From positions 310,001-374,000 of the forward strand of contig NZ_CP035130.1 in the NCBI RefSeq assembly GCF_004101785.1: 64,000 bases of DNA, read 5' to 3'. This document shows, in pieces, positions 42,306 through 51,515 of the stretch. The stretch's first letter is position 1. Every line of letters starts with the position of its first letter. The position numbers and the translations under genes were made by a program. Below the pieces are notes generated by a model. That model saw only the letters and a program-made list of their open reading frames with translations, did not search any database and had not been told where the DNA came from. The stretch comes from Gudongella oleilytica. Its GTDB lineage: Bacteria; Bacillota; Clostridia; Tissierellales; Tissierellaceae.

Positions 42306-42591
42306 ATGAACGATGAACAATGGAAATTTGAAATTCACAGATCACGATTCACAATTTAAACAAGAACGAAGATCCTTCACTTGCGTTCAGGATGACAGAA
42401 AAGTTGATGCTACTGAAATATTGTCATTCTGAGCTATAGCGAAGAATCTTTTTTGTAATTTACTAAAAGCTGGCAGAGAACAACTGAAATCTAACTGTCT
42501 TTTCGATTATCGCTTAACGTATATCGTTTAACGCAAGACATTTGGGATGACAAATAAATAATTGTGATCTGTGAATTGTGCATTGTGAATT
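42286..42591. repeat. Inverted-heptamer-repeat element between the two exporter operons
   Basis: The left side has ATGAACA heptamers and ATTCACAGATCACGATTCAC (to about 42358); the right side has the inverse ATTGTGATCTGTGAATTGTG (42561-42591). The core has AGATCCTTCACTTGCG-CAGGATGACAG and GTCATTCTGAGC-GAAGAATCTT. The right arm supplies the -35 region of the next promoter. No gene is seen in this gap of about 350 bp. Confidence 0.7.
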
Positions 42592-42604
42592 AATAAGCTA
42601 TAAT
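42576..42604 (+). promoter_or_regulatory. Promoter of the RND efflux operon
   Basis: TTGTGC (42576-42581), 17-bp spacer, TATAAT (42599-42604). The -35 box is part of a GTGAATTGTGCATTG repeat. Confidence 0.6.
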
Positions 42605-42611
42605 AAAAATT

Positions 42612-42629
42612 ACCGACCGACCATTCGGT
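42612..42629. promoter_or_regulatory. Probable TetR-family operator
   Basis: ACCGACCGACCATTCGGT, with inverted half-sites ACCGA and TCGGT, lies 7 bp after the -10 box over the transcription start. It resembles ACCGACCGGTCGGT-type TetR operators. The TetR gene at 46979 is in the same operon, so autoregulation is likely. Confidence 0.6.
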
Positions 42630-42652
42630 TTTTGACTTTGAAGGAGGATTAG

Positions 42653-43861
42653 ATGATGAAAAATATTATTAAAAAAGGCCTTCTTGCATTTAGCTTTGCA
42701 GCAGCTTTGGCCCTTTCAGGCTGCAGCACAGAGGTTGCAGAAGAGCCCAGGGAGACCTACACTCCCGTCGAGATTGAAACAACTGAGCTTGGCACACTGG
42801 AAAGCACCGTGACCTTAAGCGGAAGACTATCCGCCAGTGAGGAGGTGTCCCTGTTCCCGAAAGCACAGGGAGTTGTCACGTCAGTCAATGTTAAAATCGG
42901 AGATGCAGTAGAAGAGGGCACAGTACTATTCACAATAGAGCAGGACGATTACGCAAGGAATACTGAATCTGCACTTAATTCGGTTCAATTGGCTCAAAAA
43001 AGTGTGGATCAGGCTGCCAATGGGCTGAACTCTGCAAAGATCAATTTTGAATTAAATAAGGAGAAGATAGAAAACGCAATGCTTAATCTGGAAAGGACAA
43101 GGGTCCTCTACGAGGAAGGCGCAGTCTCAAAGAGCCAGCTTGAGCAGGCAGAGCTGTCTGCGAATGCCCTTAACCTTGATGTCCTGAAGGCTCAGGTTAC
43201 TCAGGCAGAGATTGCATATCAGCAGTCACTTTCTCAGCTTGAGCAGGCAAGAGTAGGCTACGATCAGGCTCAAAGCGGATTGGAGAACACTATAGTCAAG
43301 TCACCAATAAAGGGAACAGTATCTGCCCTTAATGTGGTCCAGGGTCAGATCGCCACAGGCGCACAGGTTGCTGCAACAGTCGTTGAGACTGACAGAGTGT
43401 TTCTCAAGGTAAACGTGGTTGAAAATATTGTAACCAAGCTCTCAGCAGGACAAAAAGCACTTATTTCAGTCCCGTCTGTATCCGACGAATTGATCGAGAG
43501 CACGATAGAATACGTAAGCCCCACAGCTGATCCGAGAAGTCAGCTGTATTCAGTGAGGATATATATAGACAATCCTACAGGATCAATAAAGCCCGGTATG
43601 ACCGGAGAGGTCACTTTGACTCTTGAGTCCGTAGAAAATTCAATAATAGTCAAATCCGATGCAGTTCTTTATGATAACGGAGAGACCTATCTATTCGTGG
43701 TTGAAGGGGACAAGGCAGTCAAAAGGATAGTAGAAACTGGCCTTGACACTGGCGATCATGTAGAGATAAAGAGCGGTCTTAAGGCTGGAGAAAAACTAAT
43801 AGTCCAGGGGCAGCATTACGTGGCAGACGGTGGCGAAGTGAAAGTTGTAAGGGGTGAATAG
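42653..43861 (+). CDS. RND efflux adaptor lipoprotein (membrane fusion protein)
   Basis: A 402-residue adaptor with a lipoprotein signal: the hydrophobic stretch ends ALSGC, so Cys25 would carry the lipid. Then come the lipoyl-like segment (LFPKAQGVVTSVNVKIGDAVEEGTVLFTIEQDD), a coiled-coil hairpin (about 95-215), the second half (NTIVKSPIKGTVSALNVVQGQIATGAQVAA) and beta-barrel and membrane-proximal domains. It is the first gene of an operon with the RND pump (2 bp downstream) and TetR. The start is ATG 42653 after GAAGGAGGATTAG; ATG 42656 is equally possible. Confidence 0.92.
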   Translation: MMKNIIKKGLLAFSFAAALALSGCSTEVAEEPRETYTPVEIETTELGTLESTVTLSGRLSASEEVSLFPKAQGVVTSVNVKIGDAVEEGTVLFTIEQDDYARNTESALNSVQLAQKSVDQAANGLNSAKINFELNKEKIENAMLNLERTRVLYEEGAVSKSQLEQAELSANALNLDVLKAQVTQAEIAYQQSLSQLEQARVGYDQAQSGLENTIVKSPIKGTVSALNVVQGQIATGAQVAATVVETDRVFLKVNVVENIVTKLSAGQKALISVPSVSDELIESTIEYVSPTADPRSQLYSVRIYIDNPTGSIKPGMTGEVTLTLESVENSIIVKSDAVLYDNGETYLFVVEGDKAVKRIVETGLDTGDHVEIKSGLKAGEKLIVQGQHYVADGGEVKVVRGE

Positions 43862-43863
43862 CT

Positions 43864-46800
43864 GTGAATCTATCCAAGTTTTCAGTTAAAAAGCCCGTTA
43901 CAATTACGATGATAGTGCTTGTGGTTGTACTTCTAGGTGCCATATCCCTCACCAGGCTCCCCATAGACCTGTTTCCCGAGATTGAGGTCCCTGTCGCTAT
44001 AGTATCCACAACTTATTCAGGGACAGGTCCTGAGGAGATGGAAAATCTTATTACAAGGCAAATTGAAGGAGCAGTGGCTACAGTAGGGAACATCGATACG
44101 GTAAGCTCCATTTCCTCTGAGGGAAGCTCCATCGTAATAGCACAGTTCAACTTTGGGGTGGACATGGATAATGCAGCTCTTGAGATGAGAGAAAAGGTAG
44201 ACCTTGTTAAAAGCTTCCTTCCTCAGGATGCAGAGGAGCCTATGGTTCTTAAGATTGACCCTAACGCTATGCCGATAGTCCAGATAGCACTCACCTCATC
44301 TGGAGACCTTGCAACGCTTCAGGAGCTTGCAGAGGACACCTTCAGCCAAAGGTTTGAAAGGATCGACGGTGTTGCATCTGTCGATATAAGCGGAGGCTAC
44401 TCAAGAGAGATAGAGGTAAGGGTAAGTGAAGGCCAGCTTTCCGGGATGGGTTTATCCATCAATCAGCTGTCGCAGCTTATTGGAGCCTCCAACCTGAATT
44501 ATCCCGGTGGAAATGTTATGAAGGGGGATCAGGAGCTCTCAATAAGAGTCACAGGAGAATTTTCATCAGTTGAGGAAATTCGCAGCATGCCTATTACTCT
44601 TTCAACAGGGGATGTAATAAGGCTTGGAGACATCGCAGAGGTTGAGCTTGTAAACAGAGAATTAAATACCATTGCAAGGACGAACGGGCGTGAAAGCATC
44701 AACATGTCCATCCAGAAGCAGTCGGGTAGAAATACTGTTGAGGTAGCTGAGCTTATACACGATGAGCTTGAGAAGCTTCAAAGCGATTATCCCGAGATAG
44801 GCTTTCAGGTAGTAATGGACAATTCCCTTTATATAACACAGTCGATAAATACGGTGGCCCAGAATGCGATCTTTGGTTCTATACTTGCCATCGTGATCCT
44901 TTATATTTTTCTAAAGAATTTAAGGACTACCACCATAATAGGGATATCTATACCGATATCTCTGATAGCGTCCTTTATACTCCTGTACTTCAATGGGATC
45001 ACACTAAACCTCATGACCCTTGGAGGGCTGGCAATGGCTGTGGGTATGCTTGTAGACAGTGCCATTGTAGTACTTGAGAACATATTCCGTTTCCGAACGG
45101 AGGGCATGTCGAAGTATGACGCTGCCATTAAGGGAGCATCCGAGGTTGGAATGGCTATAACAGCATCTACCCTTACAACAATTGCGGTTTTTATACCAAT
45201 AGTATTTGTTGAAGGCTTCGTTGGAACGATATTTAGGGACTTTGCCCTGACTGTAACGCTGTCATTGGCTGCATCTTTGGTTGTTTCACTGACGCTTATC
45301 CCAATGCTGTCGTCTAAGATCCTTAGCGTAACTGAAAGCACCGGGAAAAAGAGAAAGCTTGAGAAGCTGTACAATTTGTTTGACAACGGCTATGAAAAGC
45401 TTGAAAACAAATATAAAAGCCTGCTTGAAAAGGGTATCGAGAACAGGAAGAAGACGATACTCATTGCAGTTGTAGTATTTGTACTCAGTATTGCAAGCCT
45501 AGCAGTAGTAGGTATGGAATTTCTGCCCACAACTGATGAGGGAATGATATCCATAAACATCAGGCTGCCCCTTGGAGCAAGTCTTGATAAGGTGGACGCT
45601 CTATCTGCAGAGGTTGAAGAGGCTATTTTTGATCTTCCTGAAATAGAATCCATGGCAGCCAACGTAGGTGGCGGAGGATTCATGATGGGTAGCGTTATGG
45701 GCGGAACCAGCAACAGCTCGAATATTTCTTTGATGCTGTACCCGCTTTCTGAAAGAGACAGAAGTACCTCCGAGGTAGCAGAGGAGATAAGGACGAGAGT
45801 AAGGGATATTCCTGGGGCAGAAATATCTGTAAGCGAGACCTCCAATATGGGAATGATATCCTCAGGTGCACCCATAAGCATAAGCATAAAGGGACCGGAG
45901 CTTGATGTACTTGGAACAATTTCAAATGATTTCAAGGAAATGATACAGTCAGTTTCCGGCACACGAGAGGTTTCAACCAGTGTAAGCGATGCTGTGCCTC
46001 TGGTCCAGGTTGCTGTAAACAAGGAACAGGCTGCAGCCTATGGACTTACTGCAGCTCAGGTGGCTACAGGAGTAAGAAGCAGCTCTGCAGGTACCACAGT
46101 ATCAAGGTTCAAGCAGGGAGGAGATGAAATAAGCATTGTGATAAAGCCAATGGAGGATGTAACCGAAAGCCTGAATACCTTCTCCCAGCTTCAAATATCC
46201 TCACCTACCGGCGCAAACATACCCTTGAGCCAGCTTGCAGACATAACCATAGAGAGGGGTCCGACTGCTATAAACAGGGATAATCAGGAGAGAGTAGTTA
46301 CTGTAACAAGCCAGATCATAGACAGAGACCTTAACTCCATAGTGCAGGATATCGAGGCAAAGTTTAAAAACTACGATATGCCCGAAGGCTACAGCTACAC
46401 CATAGGTGGAGAGAATGAAGAGATGATCGATGCCTTCAGTCAGCTTGCCCAGGCATTAGGACTGGCCATAATCCTGATCTACATGGTCATGGCAGCTCAG
46501 TTTGAATCTTTAATATATCCGTTCATAATAATGTTTACGATACCACTTGCTTTTTCGGGAGGAGCACTTGGATTGTTCTTTACCGGGAGATCTCTTGGAG
46601 TTACTGCCCTTATAGGTGTAATAATCCTTTCAGGTATAGTTGTAAACAACGGTATAGTTCTCATCGACTATATTAACACTTTAAGAAAAGAAGGGATGGA
46701 CAGAAAGGAAGCTATCCTTAAGGCTGGTCCGGTAAGATTGAGGCCGATCCTTATGACCACATTGACTACTGTACTAGGTCTTATACCAATAGCTGTTGGA

Positions 46801-46986
46801 ATAGGTGAAGGAGCAGAGCTTATGGCTCCACTCGGGTCTGTTGTAATTGGAGGACTCACTCTTTCGACTGTTTTGACTCTTGTGCTTGTGCCTGCAATAT
46901 ATACCTTATTAGATGACTTGTCGATAAATCTTAAGCAAAGGTTTAGCAAGAAATCCTCTAATGCAGAGGAGGTGCAGCATGAGTAA
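43864..46986 (+). CDS. RND efflux pump (HAE1/AcrB-like family)
   Basis: A 1040-residue proton-driven pump with the RND layout: TM1 (KKPVTITMIVLVVVLLGAI), a large external loop, TM2-6 (including AVGMLVDSAIVVLENIFR with the key acidic residue of TM4), TM7 (KKTILIAVVVFVLSIASLAVV), a second loop and TM8-12 (VTALIGVIILSGIVVNNGIVLIDYIN). Small molecules are the usual substrates; the specific one is unknown. It begins at GTG 43864 with AGGGGTG upstream and overlaps the TetR start by 8 bp. In a monoderm it would export across the single membrane with the lipoprotein adaptor. Confidence 0.95.
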   Translation: MNLSKFSVKKPVTITMIVLVVVLLGAISLTRLPIDLFPEIEVPVAIVSTTYSGTGPEEMENLITRQIEGAVATVGNIDTVSSISSEGSSIVIAQFNFGVDMDNAALEMREKVDLVKSFLPQDAEEPMVLKIDPNAMPIVQIALTSSGDLATLQELAEDTFSQRFERIDGVASVDISGGYSREIEVRVSEGQLSGMGLSINQLSQLIGASNLNYPGGNVMKGDQELSIRVTGEFSSVEEIRSMPITLSTGDVIRLGDIAEVELVNRELNTIARTNGRESINMSIQKQSGRNTVEVAELIHDELEKLQSDYPEIGFQVVMDNSLYITQSINTVAQNAIFGSILAIVILYIFLKNLRTTTIIGISIPISLIASFILLYFNGITLNLMTLGGLAMAVGMLVDSAIVVLENIFRFRTEGMSKYDAAIKGASEVGMAITASTLTTIAVFIPIVFVEGFVGTIFRDFALTVTLSLAASLVVSLTLIPMLSSKILSVTESTGKKRKLEKLYNLFDNGYEKLENKYKSLLEKGIENRKKTILIAVVVFVLSIASLAVVGMEFLPTTDEGMISINIRLPLGASLDKVDALSAEVEEAIFDLPEIESMAANVGGGGFMMGSVMGGTSNSSNISLMLYPLSERDRSTSEVAEEIRTRVRDIPGAEISVSETSNMGMISSGAPISISIKGPELDVLGTISNDFKEMIQSVSGTREVSTSVSDAVPLVQVAVNKEQAAAYGLTAAQVATGVRSSSAGTTVSRFKQGGDEISIVIKPMEDVTESLNTFSQLQISSPTGANIPLSQLADITIERGPTAINRDNQERVVTVTSQIIDRDLNSIVQDIEAKFKNYDMPEGYSYTIGGENEEMIDAFSQLAQALGLAIILIYMVMAAQFESLIYPFIIMFTIPLAFSGGALGLFFTGRSLGVTALIGVIILSGIVVNNGIVLIDYINTLRKEGMDRKEAILKAGPVRLRPILMTTLTTVLGLIPIAVGIGEGAELMAPLGSVVIGGLTLSTVLTLVLVPAIYTLLDDLSINLKQRFSKKSSNAEEVQHE

Positions 46987-47575
46987 AATTGGAGATATCA
47001 GGAAAAGAGAGATAATTGAAGCTGCAATAGAGGTGTTTGGGGAAAAAGGGTTTCATAGGTCAAAGATGGGTGAAATTGCAGTAAAGACTGGGATTGGAAA
47101 GGGCACCATATACGAGTATTTCAGCAGCAAAAAAGAGCTATTCGAGGAAATGTTCAAGTTCATAGTTGATGGTTACTTCAAAGGTGCAAAGGAAATATTC
47201 GACGGCACTGAGTCTGTTAAGAGCAGACTAATAAAGTTTTCAACCTATCATGGCAGATTCATGTGGTCACATTATGAGCTTGCTGAAAATACTCTCAAAG
47301 GTTCAGAGCCTGTTTCTGAAGGGATGAAAGTCTATCTTTGGGGTAAGAAAAAAGAATTATTTGAAAGTATTAAAGGTATGCTCGAGGATGGTATACAAAA
47401 AAAAGAACTAAAAGAAGGATCAAATAGTGATGAAGTTATATGTATGCTCATTGGTTCGATCAGCCAAGCATATGCTCACGGCTTTCATAAGGGCATCAAG
47501 GACCCGGATAAGGTCGACCCTGAGCCAATGATCGAGTTATTGTTTAGGGGAATAGGGAGAGATAATAAACAATGA
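46979..47575 (+). CDS. TetR/AcrR family repressor
   Basis: A 198-residue regulator with the TetR N-terminal helix-turn-helix: REIIEAAIEVFGEKGFHRSKMGEIA, then TGIGKGTIYEYFSSKKELFEEMF. The C-terminal ligand-binding domain is unassigned. I start at ATG 46979, behind GCAGAGGAGGTGC, which lies within the end of the RND gene and gives translational coupling. It most likely binds the operator at 42612 and relieves repression when a pump substrate is bound. Its final codons run into ATGAACA-type repeats. Confidence 0.93.
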   Translation: MSKIGDIRKREIIEAAIEVFGEKGFHRSKMGEIAVKTGIGKGTIYEYFSSKKELFEEMFKFIVDGYFKGAKEIFDGTESVKSRLIKFSTYHGRFMWSHYELAENTLKGSEPVSEGMKVYLWGKKKELFESIKGMLEDGIQKKELKEGSNSDEVICMLIGSISQAYAHGFHKGIKDPDKVDPEPMIELLFRGIGRDNKQ

Positions 47576-47754
47576 TGGAATGAACAATGAACAATTAATA
47601 TTCAATTCACAAATGACAATGCACAATGAGGAGGGTATTTCTGATCGATTGCGAAGAATCTATGGTTTCGCCATTCTAAACGATAGTGAAGGATCTTTAA
47701 ACTGTGACCGTGCTTTGTGCATTGTGAACTGTGCATTGTGCATTGTGAATTGAT
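47566..47754. repeat. Inverted-heptamer-repeat element after tetR
   Basis: The left side has ATGAACA heptamers and AATTCACAAATGACAATGCAC (to about 47628); the right side has the inverse TTGTGCATTGTGAACTGTG (47715-47753). The core has AAGAATCT and GATAGTGAAGGATCTTT phrases. No gene is seen. Confidence 0.65.
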
Positions 47755-47802
47755 TTTCCGGTTACAATTCAGTTACAATCTCATTTTCAACGGCTTCACG
47801 CT

Positions 47803-47831
47803 TTGACAAAACAAAGTCAAGGGAGTATGAT
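47803..47831 (+). promoter_or_regulatory. Promoter of the stalk-domain gene
   Basis: TTGACA (47803-47808), 17-bp spacer, TATGAT (47826-47831), 30 bp before the ATG. Confidence 0.7.
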
Positions 47832-47860
47832 ATAGTTAAATACAAAGGGAGGGAATAACC

Positions 47861-48853
47861 ATGAAGAACAAGAAATTCAGAAAAATTGCCATACTGGTTG
47901 CAGTAATGATGCTTGTAATGTCATTCTCATCCACTGGTTTTGCAAGCTGGCTGGATCAAACGATAAAGGCTTCCTACAGAAACATCTCTGTATATGTTAA
48001 CGGTACAATGAAGCAGGCAAAAACAGCAACTGGAGCTGTAGTAGAACCATTTATAGTTGATGGAACGACTTACGTACCATTAAGAGGTATCGCAGAAATG
48101 CTTGGTTATCAGGTAAACTTCAATCCCAATACTTACAGGATTGATATTACTGGAGTGGATATCTCCGCATTAACATCACAGTTGATACAAAAGGATGCAA
48201 GAATAAAAGAACTTGAGACACTATTGGCGAACAAAACAACCTATAGCTTGACAGATATGCAGGAAGATTTGGTTGACAACTACACCAGATTTACCAGAAG
48301 TGTGCCTATAGATGATATTTTGGTAAAAGGTAAAACAAGCGATATTGAGCTCCGAGTATATGTATATTTGGAGGATCAAACAGATCTGGATGCATGGTAT
48401 GATGCTTATGATGATGGTGATGTAAAGACTACACTTCAAAAAATGGTAGATGATGTTCTTGATGAGTTCCCTGATGCCAAAGTATCCGGTTATGTACAAG
48501 ATGATTATGATGACACAAAATTAGTATCATTTACTGTTAATAGGGGAGTAATTAGTTTAAGCAAGACTTCAACTACCGTCAGCACACTTGCTGATTTGGA
48601 AGATGCACTTTATGATGAATTCAAGGGCTCCTACGGCATTGAAGATTTTAAAATTGGCGGGACTAAAAGCGTTATAGAGGTAGACGTATTGGTTGATTAC
48701 GATGATTGGAAAGCACTGTCTTCAACTAAAAAGACAGAAGCCAAGAATAAAGTTATGGATTTCATCGAAGATTCATTCCCGACAGCGGGGATAGACGGTC
48801 TTGTGATATCGAATGATTCCTATAGTGAAACCCTATCCTCGTTTAGCAACTAA
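47861..48853 (+). CDS. Secreted stalk-domain (copper amine oxidase N-like) protein
   Basis: A 330-residue exported protein. A signal peptide (about 1-29) precedes a stalk domain of the Cu_amine_oxidN1 type (NISVYVNGTMKQ ... FIVDGTTYVPLRGIAEMLGYQV), a fold common in clostridial surface proteins and not itself an oxidase. Then comes a short coiled coil (LIQKDARIKELETLLANK) and two similar halves of about 85 residues (DILVKGKTSDIELRVYVYLED ... and DFKIGGTKSVIEVDVLVDYDD), an internal duplication I cannot name. It has its own promoter and terminator. It is probably loosely wall-associated; no LPXTG or SLH motif is present. Confidence 0.8.
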   Translation: MKNKKFRKIAILVAVMMLVMSFSSTGFASWLDQTIKASYRNISVYVNGTMKQAKTATGAVVEPFIVDGTTYVPLRGIAEMLGYQVNFNPNTYRIDITGVDISALTSQLIQKDARIKELETLLANKTTYSLTDMQEDLVDNYTRFTRSVPIDDILVKGKTSDIELRVYVYLEDQTDLDAWYDAYDDGDVKTTLQKMVDDVLDEFPDAKVSGYVQDDYDDTKLVSFTVNRGVISLSKTSTTVSTLADLEDALYDEFKGSYGIEDFKIGGTKSVIEVDVLVDYDDWKALSSTKKTEAKNKVMDFIEDSFPTAGIDGLVISNDSYSETLSSFSN

Positions 48854-48866
48854 TCAAAATATAAGG

Positions 48867-48894
48867 AATCCAGCTTTTTCAGCTGGATTTTTTT
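48867..48894 (+). terminator. Terminator after the stalk-domain gene
   Basis: AATCCAGCT (48867-48875) pairs with AGCTGGATT (48881-48889), followed by TTTTT. Confidence 0.85.
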
Positions 48895-48965
48895 CTGCAA
48901 TTTGCAACAACAAATCTATTAATGGGTATGTAATGAAAGTAGGGAAAAACTGAGGAGGCGATACG

Positions 48966-51464
48966 ATGAATAGAAAAATTCTTTCATTTGTGCTGGCGCT
49001 TGTTATGGTTCTTGGAACCTTTGGTACAGTCAGTGCAGCTACTGGAAATGCCAAGGTCGATTGGCTTATAGAGGAAGGGCTTGTAACAGGGGATGCAGGA
49101 GGCTACAGACTAAACGATCCAATAAGAAGATCTGAGGTAGCAGCTATGACTGCAAGAGCGCTATTTGCTGAAAGTACAGCAACGCTGCTAAAACCGATCC
49201 AGGGTCAATTCTCAGATGTGCCTGTAAACCATTGGGCTAATGGCTATATCAATTATGCAGCAAGCCTTAACTTTGTAAATGGTTATCCAGGTGGCACCTT
49301 CAGGCCCGACAGCAACATTACCTATGCCGAGATCATAAAGATCATGGTCATGGTAAATGGCGATGTTCCAAATGTAACAGGATATACCGGAGCATATTGG
49401 TCTACTCCATATATAACCAAAGCAATAGAGGTTGGCATTATGGAAGGGGTTGTCATACCGAACAACGATTACAATGCAGCTGCAACAAGAGAAAAAGTAT
49501 TTGAGCTGGTATACAACACTGTTATGCGTTCAATCCAGGCCAACAGAGAGGTTTACGAAGCAATTGTAACTGAAAATGCAAGAGTAGCTGATCTTGAGGA
49601 TGATGAATTAACAGTTGTCGTCTTAAAAGAAGGGAACAATTCTCCGGATGCAGAATTGAGATACGAAAAGGGTGACGAGATCGAGGTAACGATACCCACA
49701 ACCATGGATTCTGAGAATCTTTTAGGGAAGGTCGTAGAACTAACAATAGATAAAGATAACAATGCAACAAAAGCAATAATTAACACTGACTACGAATACT
49801 ATATTGGACCATTCGTAGCAGAAGAGAATCGGATAATGTTAAATACTGGCGACGAATTCGATGTTGAGCTTGAGCCAAGGTCATCAAATAGATTTGAGAT
49901 GCTCTACGGAGTATACCACAATGATAAAGCCTATGATTATGAGGATTACTTGAATTTGGACAGTACGAATGACAATAAATACACTGCAGAATTTGCAAGA
50001 GTAACAGTCAACGATGATGTAGTATTCTTTATAGATGCCTTTGAATTCGATGATATTGCACCTGTAACCAAGGTGGAAGAGGATGGAGAAGAAATTTATT
50101 ATCTTGACGATAAAACTGATGGCTCAGAGAAGATATTTACTCTTGACGGAGTATTCGGCTATCAAAATTCTATGTTCATGGTAATGGGTCTTGACGAGGT
50201 TGAGGCTGATGATGTGATCCATGTTTATGGCGATTATGGAATCGTAAGAAAGGATGCATTGAAATCAGGAGAGTATGACAGAGTACTTCAATCAGGCGGT
50301 GTTTATTATGCCGATATTGATGGCAGCAGATACCAGATGAGAAACAGTACAGCCAAGAAACCAGTGTATTCGATGGATGGAATAAACTACTTTACTCTTA
50401 TTGACAGTCTTGCAAGCGGATATCTCGAGGACATTGAGGACACAGATGTAACCTATATGCTGGACTTAAATGATTCACTTCAGTTGATATCCGGAGAGGT
50501 TGAGTACAGCGAAAAGGTGGTTCTGATTGAGGAAGTAGGTACAAGAGACATCAAGGTAATAAACCCGGATGGGACCAGGACAACCTATAGGGCGGACAGT
50601 GCAACAGATTTCGAAAACGAACTTGGTGCAAGTTTAGCTATTGGAGATTTCAAACGAGGTGATATCGCTTACTTGTTCTACGATGGAACAGATGTGGATA
50701 AACTGGTAAGACTTGCAACAGCCTCAAAGATTGATACTGATTCCACCTCAGTAAAAATATTTAGAAACAAGCTGGATATAGATATTGATAATTCTGAAAT
50801 AGCTCTGACAGATGGAATATTCCAGTATAATTCATTAACAACTATGTTCATAGTTAATACTCAAGGCTTTGCAGTCACCAGAATTGAAGTCACAGAAATG
50901 GAAACAGTTCTTGAGATGGCTGATCCGGACAGCGGCTTAAATGCCTATGTAATAACTGAGGCTGAGTTCACTGCTATGGATGTTGGGAACGAAAGAAAGG
51001 TAGGCACATCAACTGGCTTAGCATATGTTATAGTGTTTACCGATTTTATTCCTTCAGATGACTTTGTCGAAAAAGAAACCTTTGAAGTGACTTTCACCTA
51101 TAATCCAAGCAGAGATGATAGTATAATTGGTGATGACGTCAATGGAGATGAGGTTGAGTATGATGTAGCACCATTTGCAGCAATACCAGCACTCTCAGTG
51201 GGAGAAATAGTAACCGTGACACTTGAGGATGAACTTGTAATTGCAGTTGATGTAAGGATAGATGATGCGTCGGCTGAGTATGAGGTTGTAAGTGTAGATA
51301 TGGCGGATGAGGAAATCATGCTCGATATTGGTGGAACTGATACAAGAAGATTCCTGTCAAAGGATTTGCTTATTTTTGGAGACACCAGAGTAAGGTCAGG
51401 CGATATGATATCATTTGATGTTAATGCTGACAATGAGCTTGAGGTCATATTAGTAATAGAATAA
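48966..51464 (+). CDS. SLH-domain surface protein
   Basis: An 832-residue secreted protein with a signal peptide (MNRKILSFVLALVMVLGTFGTVSA) and three SLH modules over about residues 28-185 (YRLNDPIRRSEVAAMTARAL; FSDVPVNHWANGYINYAASLNFVNGYPGG; PNNDYNAAATREKVFELVYN). The remaining 640 residues are acidic and beta-rich with no named domain. SLH modules bind pyruvylated secondary cell-wall polymers. It starts at ATG 48966 after GAGGAGGCGATACG and ends at a bidirectional terminator. It resembles the probable S-layer protein at 29518 in overall design, so it may be a minor or alternative S-layer component. Confidence 0.87.
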   Translation: MNRKILSFVLALVMVLGTFGTVSAATGNAKVDWLIEEGLVTGDAGGYRLNDPIRRSEVAAMTARALFAESTATLLKPIQGQFSDVPVNHWANGYINYAASLNFVNGYPGGTFRPDSNITYAEIIKIMVMVNGDVPNVTGYTGAYWSTPYITKAIEVGIMEGVVIPNNDYNAAATREKVFELVYNTVMRSIQANREVYEAIVTENARVADLEDDELTVVVLKEGNNSPDAELRYEKGDEIEVTIPTTMDSENLLGKVVELTIDKDNNATKAIINTDYEYYIGPFVAEENRIMLNTGDEFDVELEPRSSNRFEMLYGVYHNDKAYDYEDYLNLDSTNDNKYTAEFARVTVNDDVVFFIDAFEFDDIAPVTKVEEDGEEIYYLDDKTDGSEKIFTLDGVFGYQNSMFMVMGLDEVEADDVIHVYGDYGIVRKDALKSGEYDRVLQSGGVYYADIDGSRYQMRNSTAKKPVYSMDGINYFTLIDSLASGYLEDIEDTDVTYMLDLNDSLQLISGEVEYSEKVVLIEEVGTRDIKVINPDGTRTTYRADSATDFENELGASLAIGDFKRGDIAYLFYDGTDVDKLVRLATASKIDTDSTSVKIFRNKLDIDIDNSEIALTDGIFQYNSLTTMFIVNTQGFAVTRIEVTEMETVLEMADPDSGLNAYVITEAEFTAMDVGNERKVGTSTGLAYVIVFTDFIPSDDFVEKETFEVTFTYNPSRDDSIIGDDVNGDEVEYDVAPFAAIPALSVGEIVTVTLEDELVIAVDVRIDDASAEYEVVSVDMADEEIMLDIGGTDTRRFLSKDLLIFGDTRVRSGDMISFDVNADNELEVILVIE

Positions 51465-51473
51465 TGGAATACA

Positions 51474-51510
51474 AAAATAGCTGGGGTTCCGGAACCCCAG
51501 CTATTTTTTT
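51474..51510. terminator. Bidirectional terminator between convergent genes
   Basis: A perfect 34-bp palindrome (AAAATAGCTGGGGTTCC and its complement) with A runs on the left and T runs on the right. It serves the SLH gene (+) and the ligase-like gene (-). Confidence 0.9.
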
Positions 51511-51515
51511 GAACA

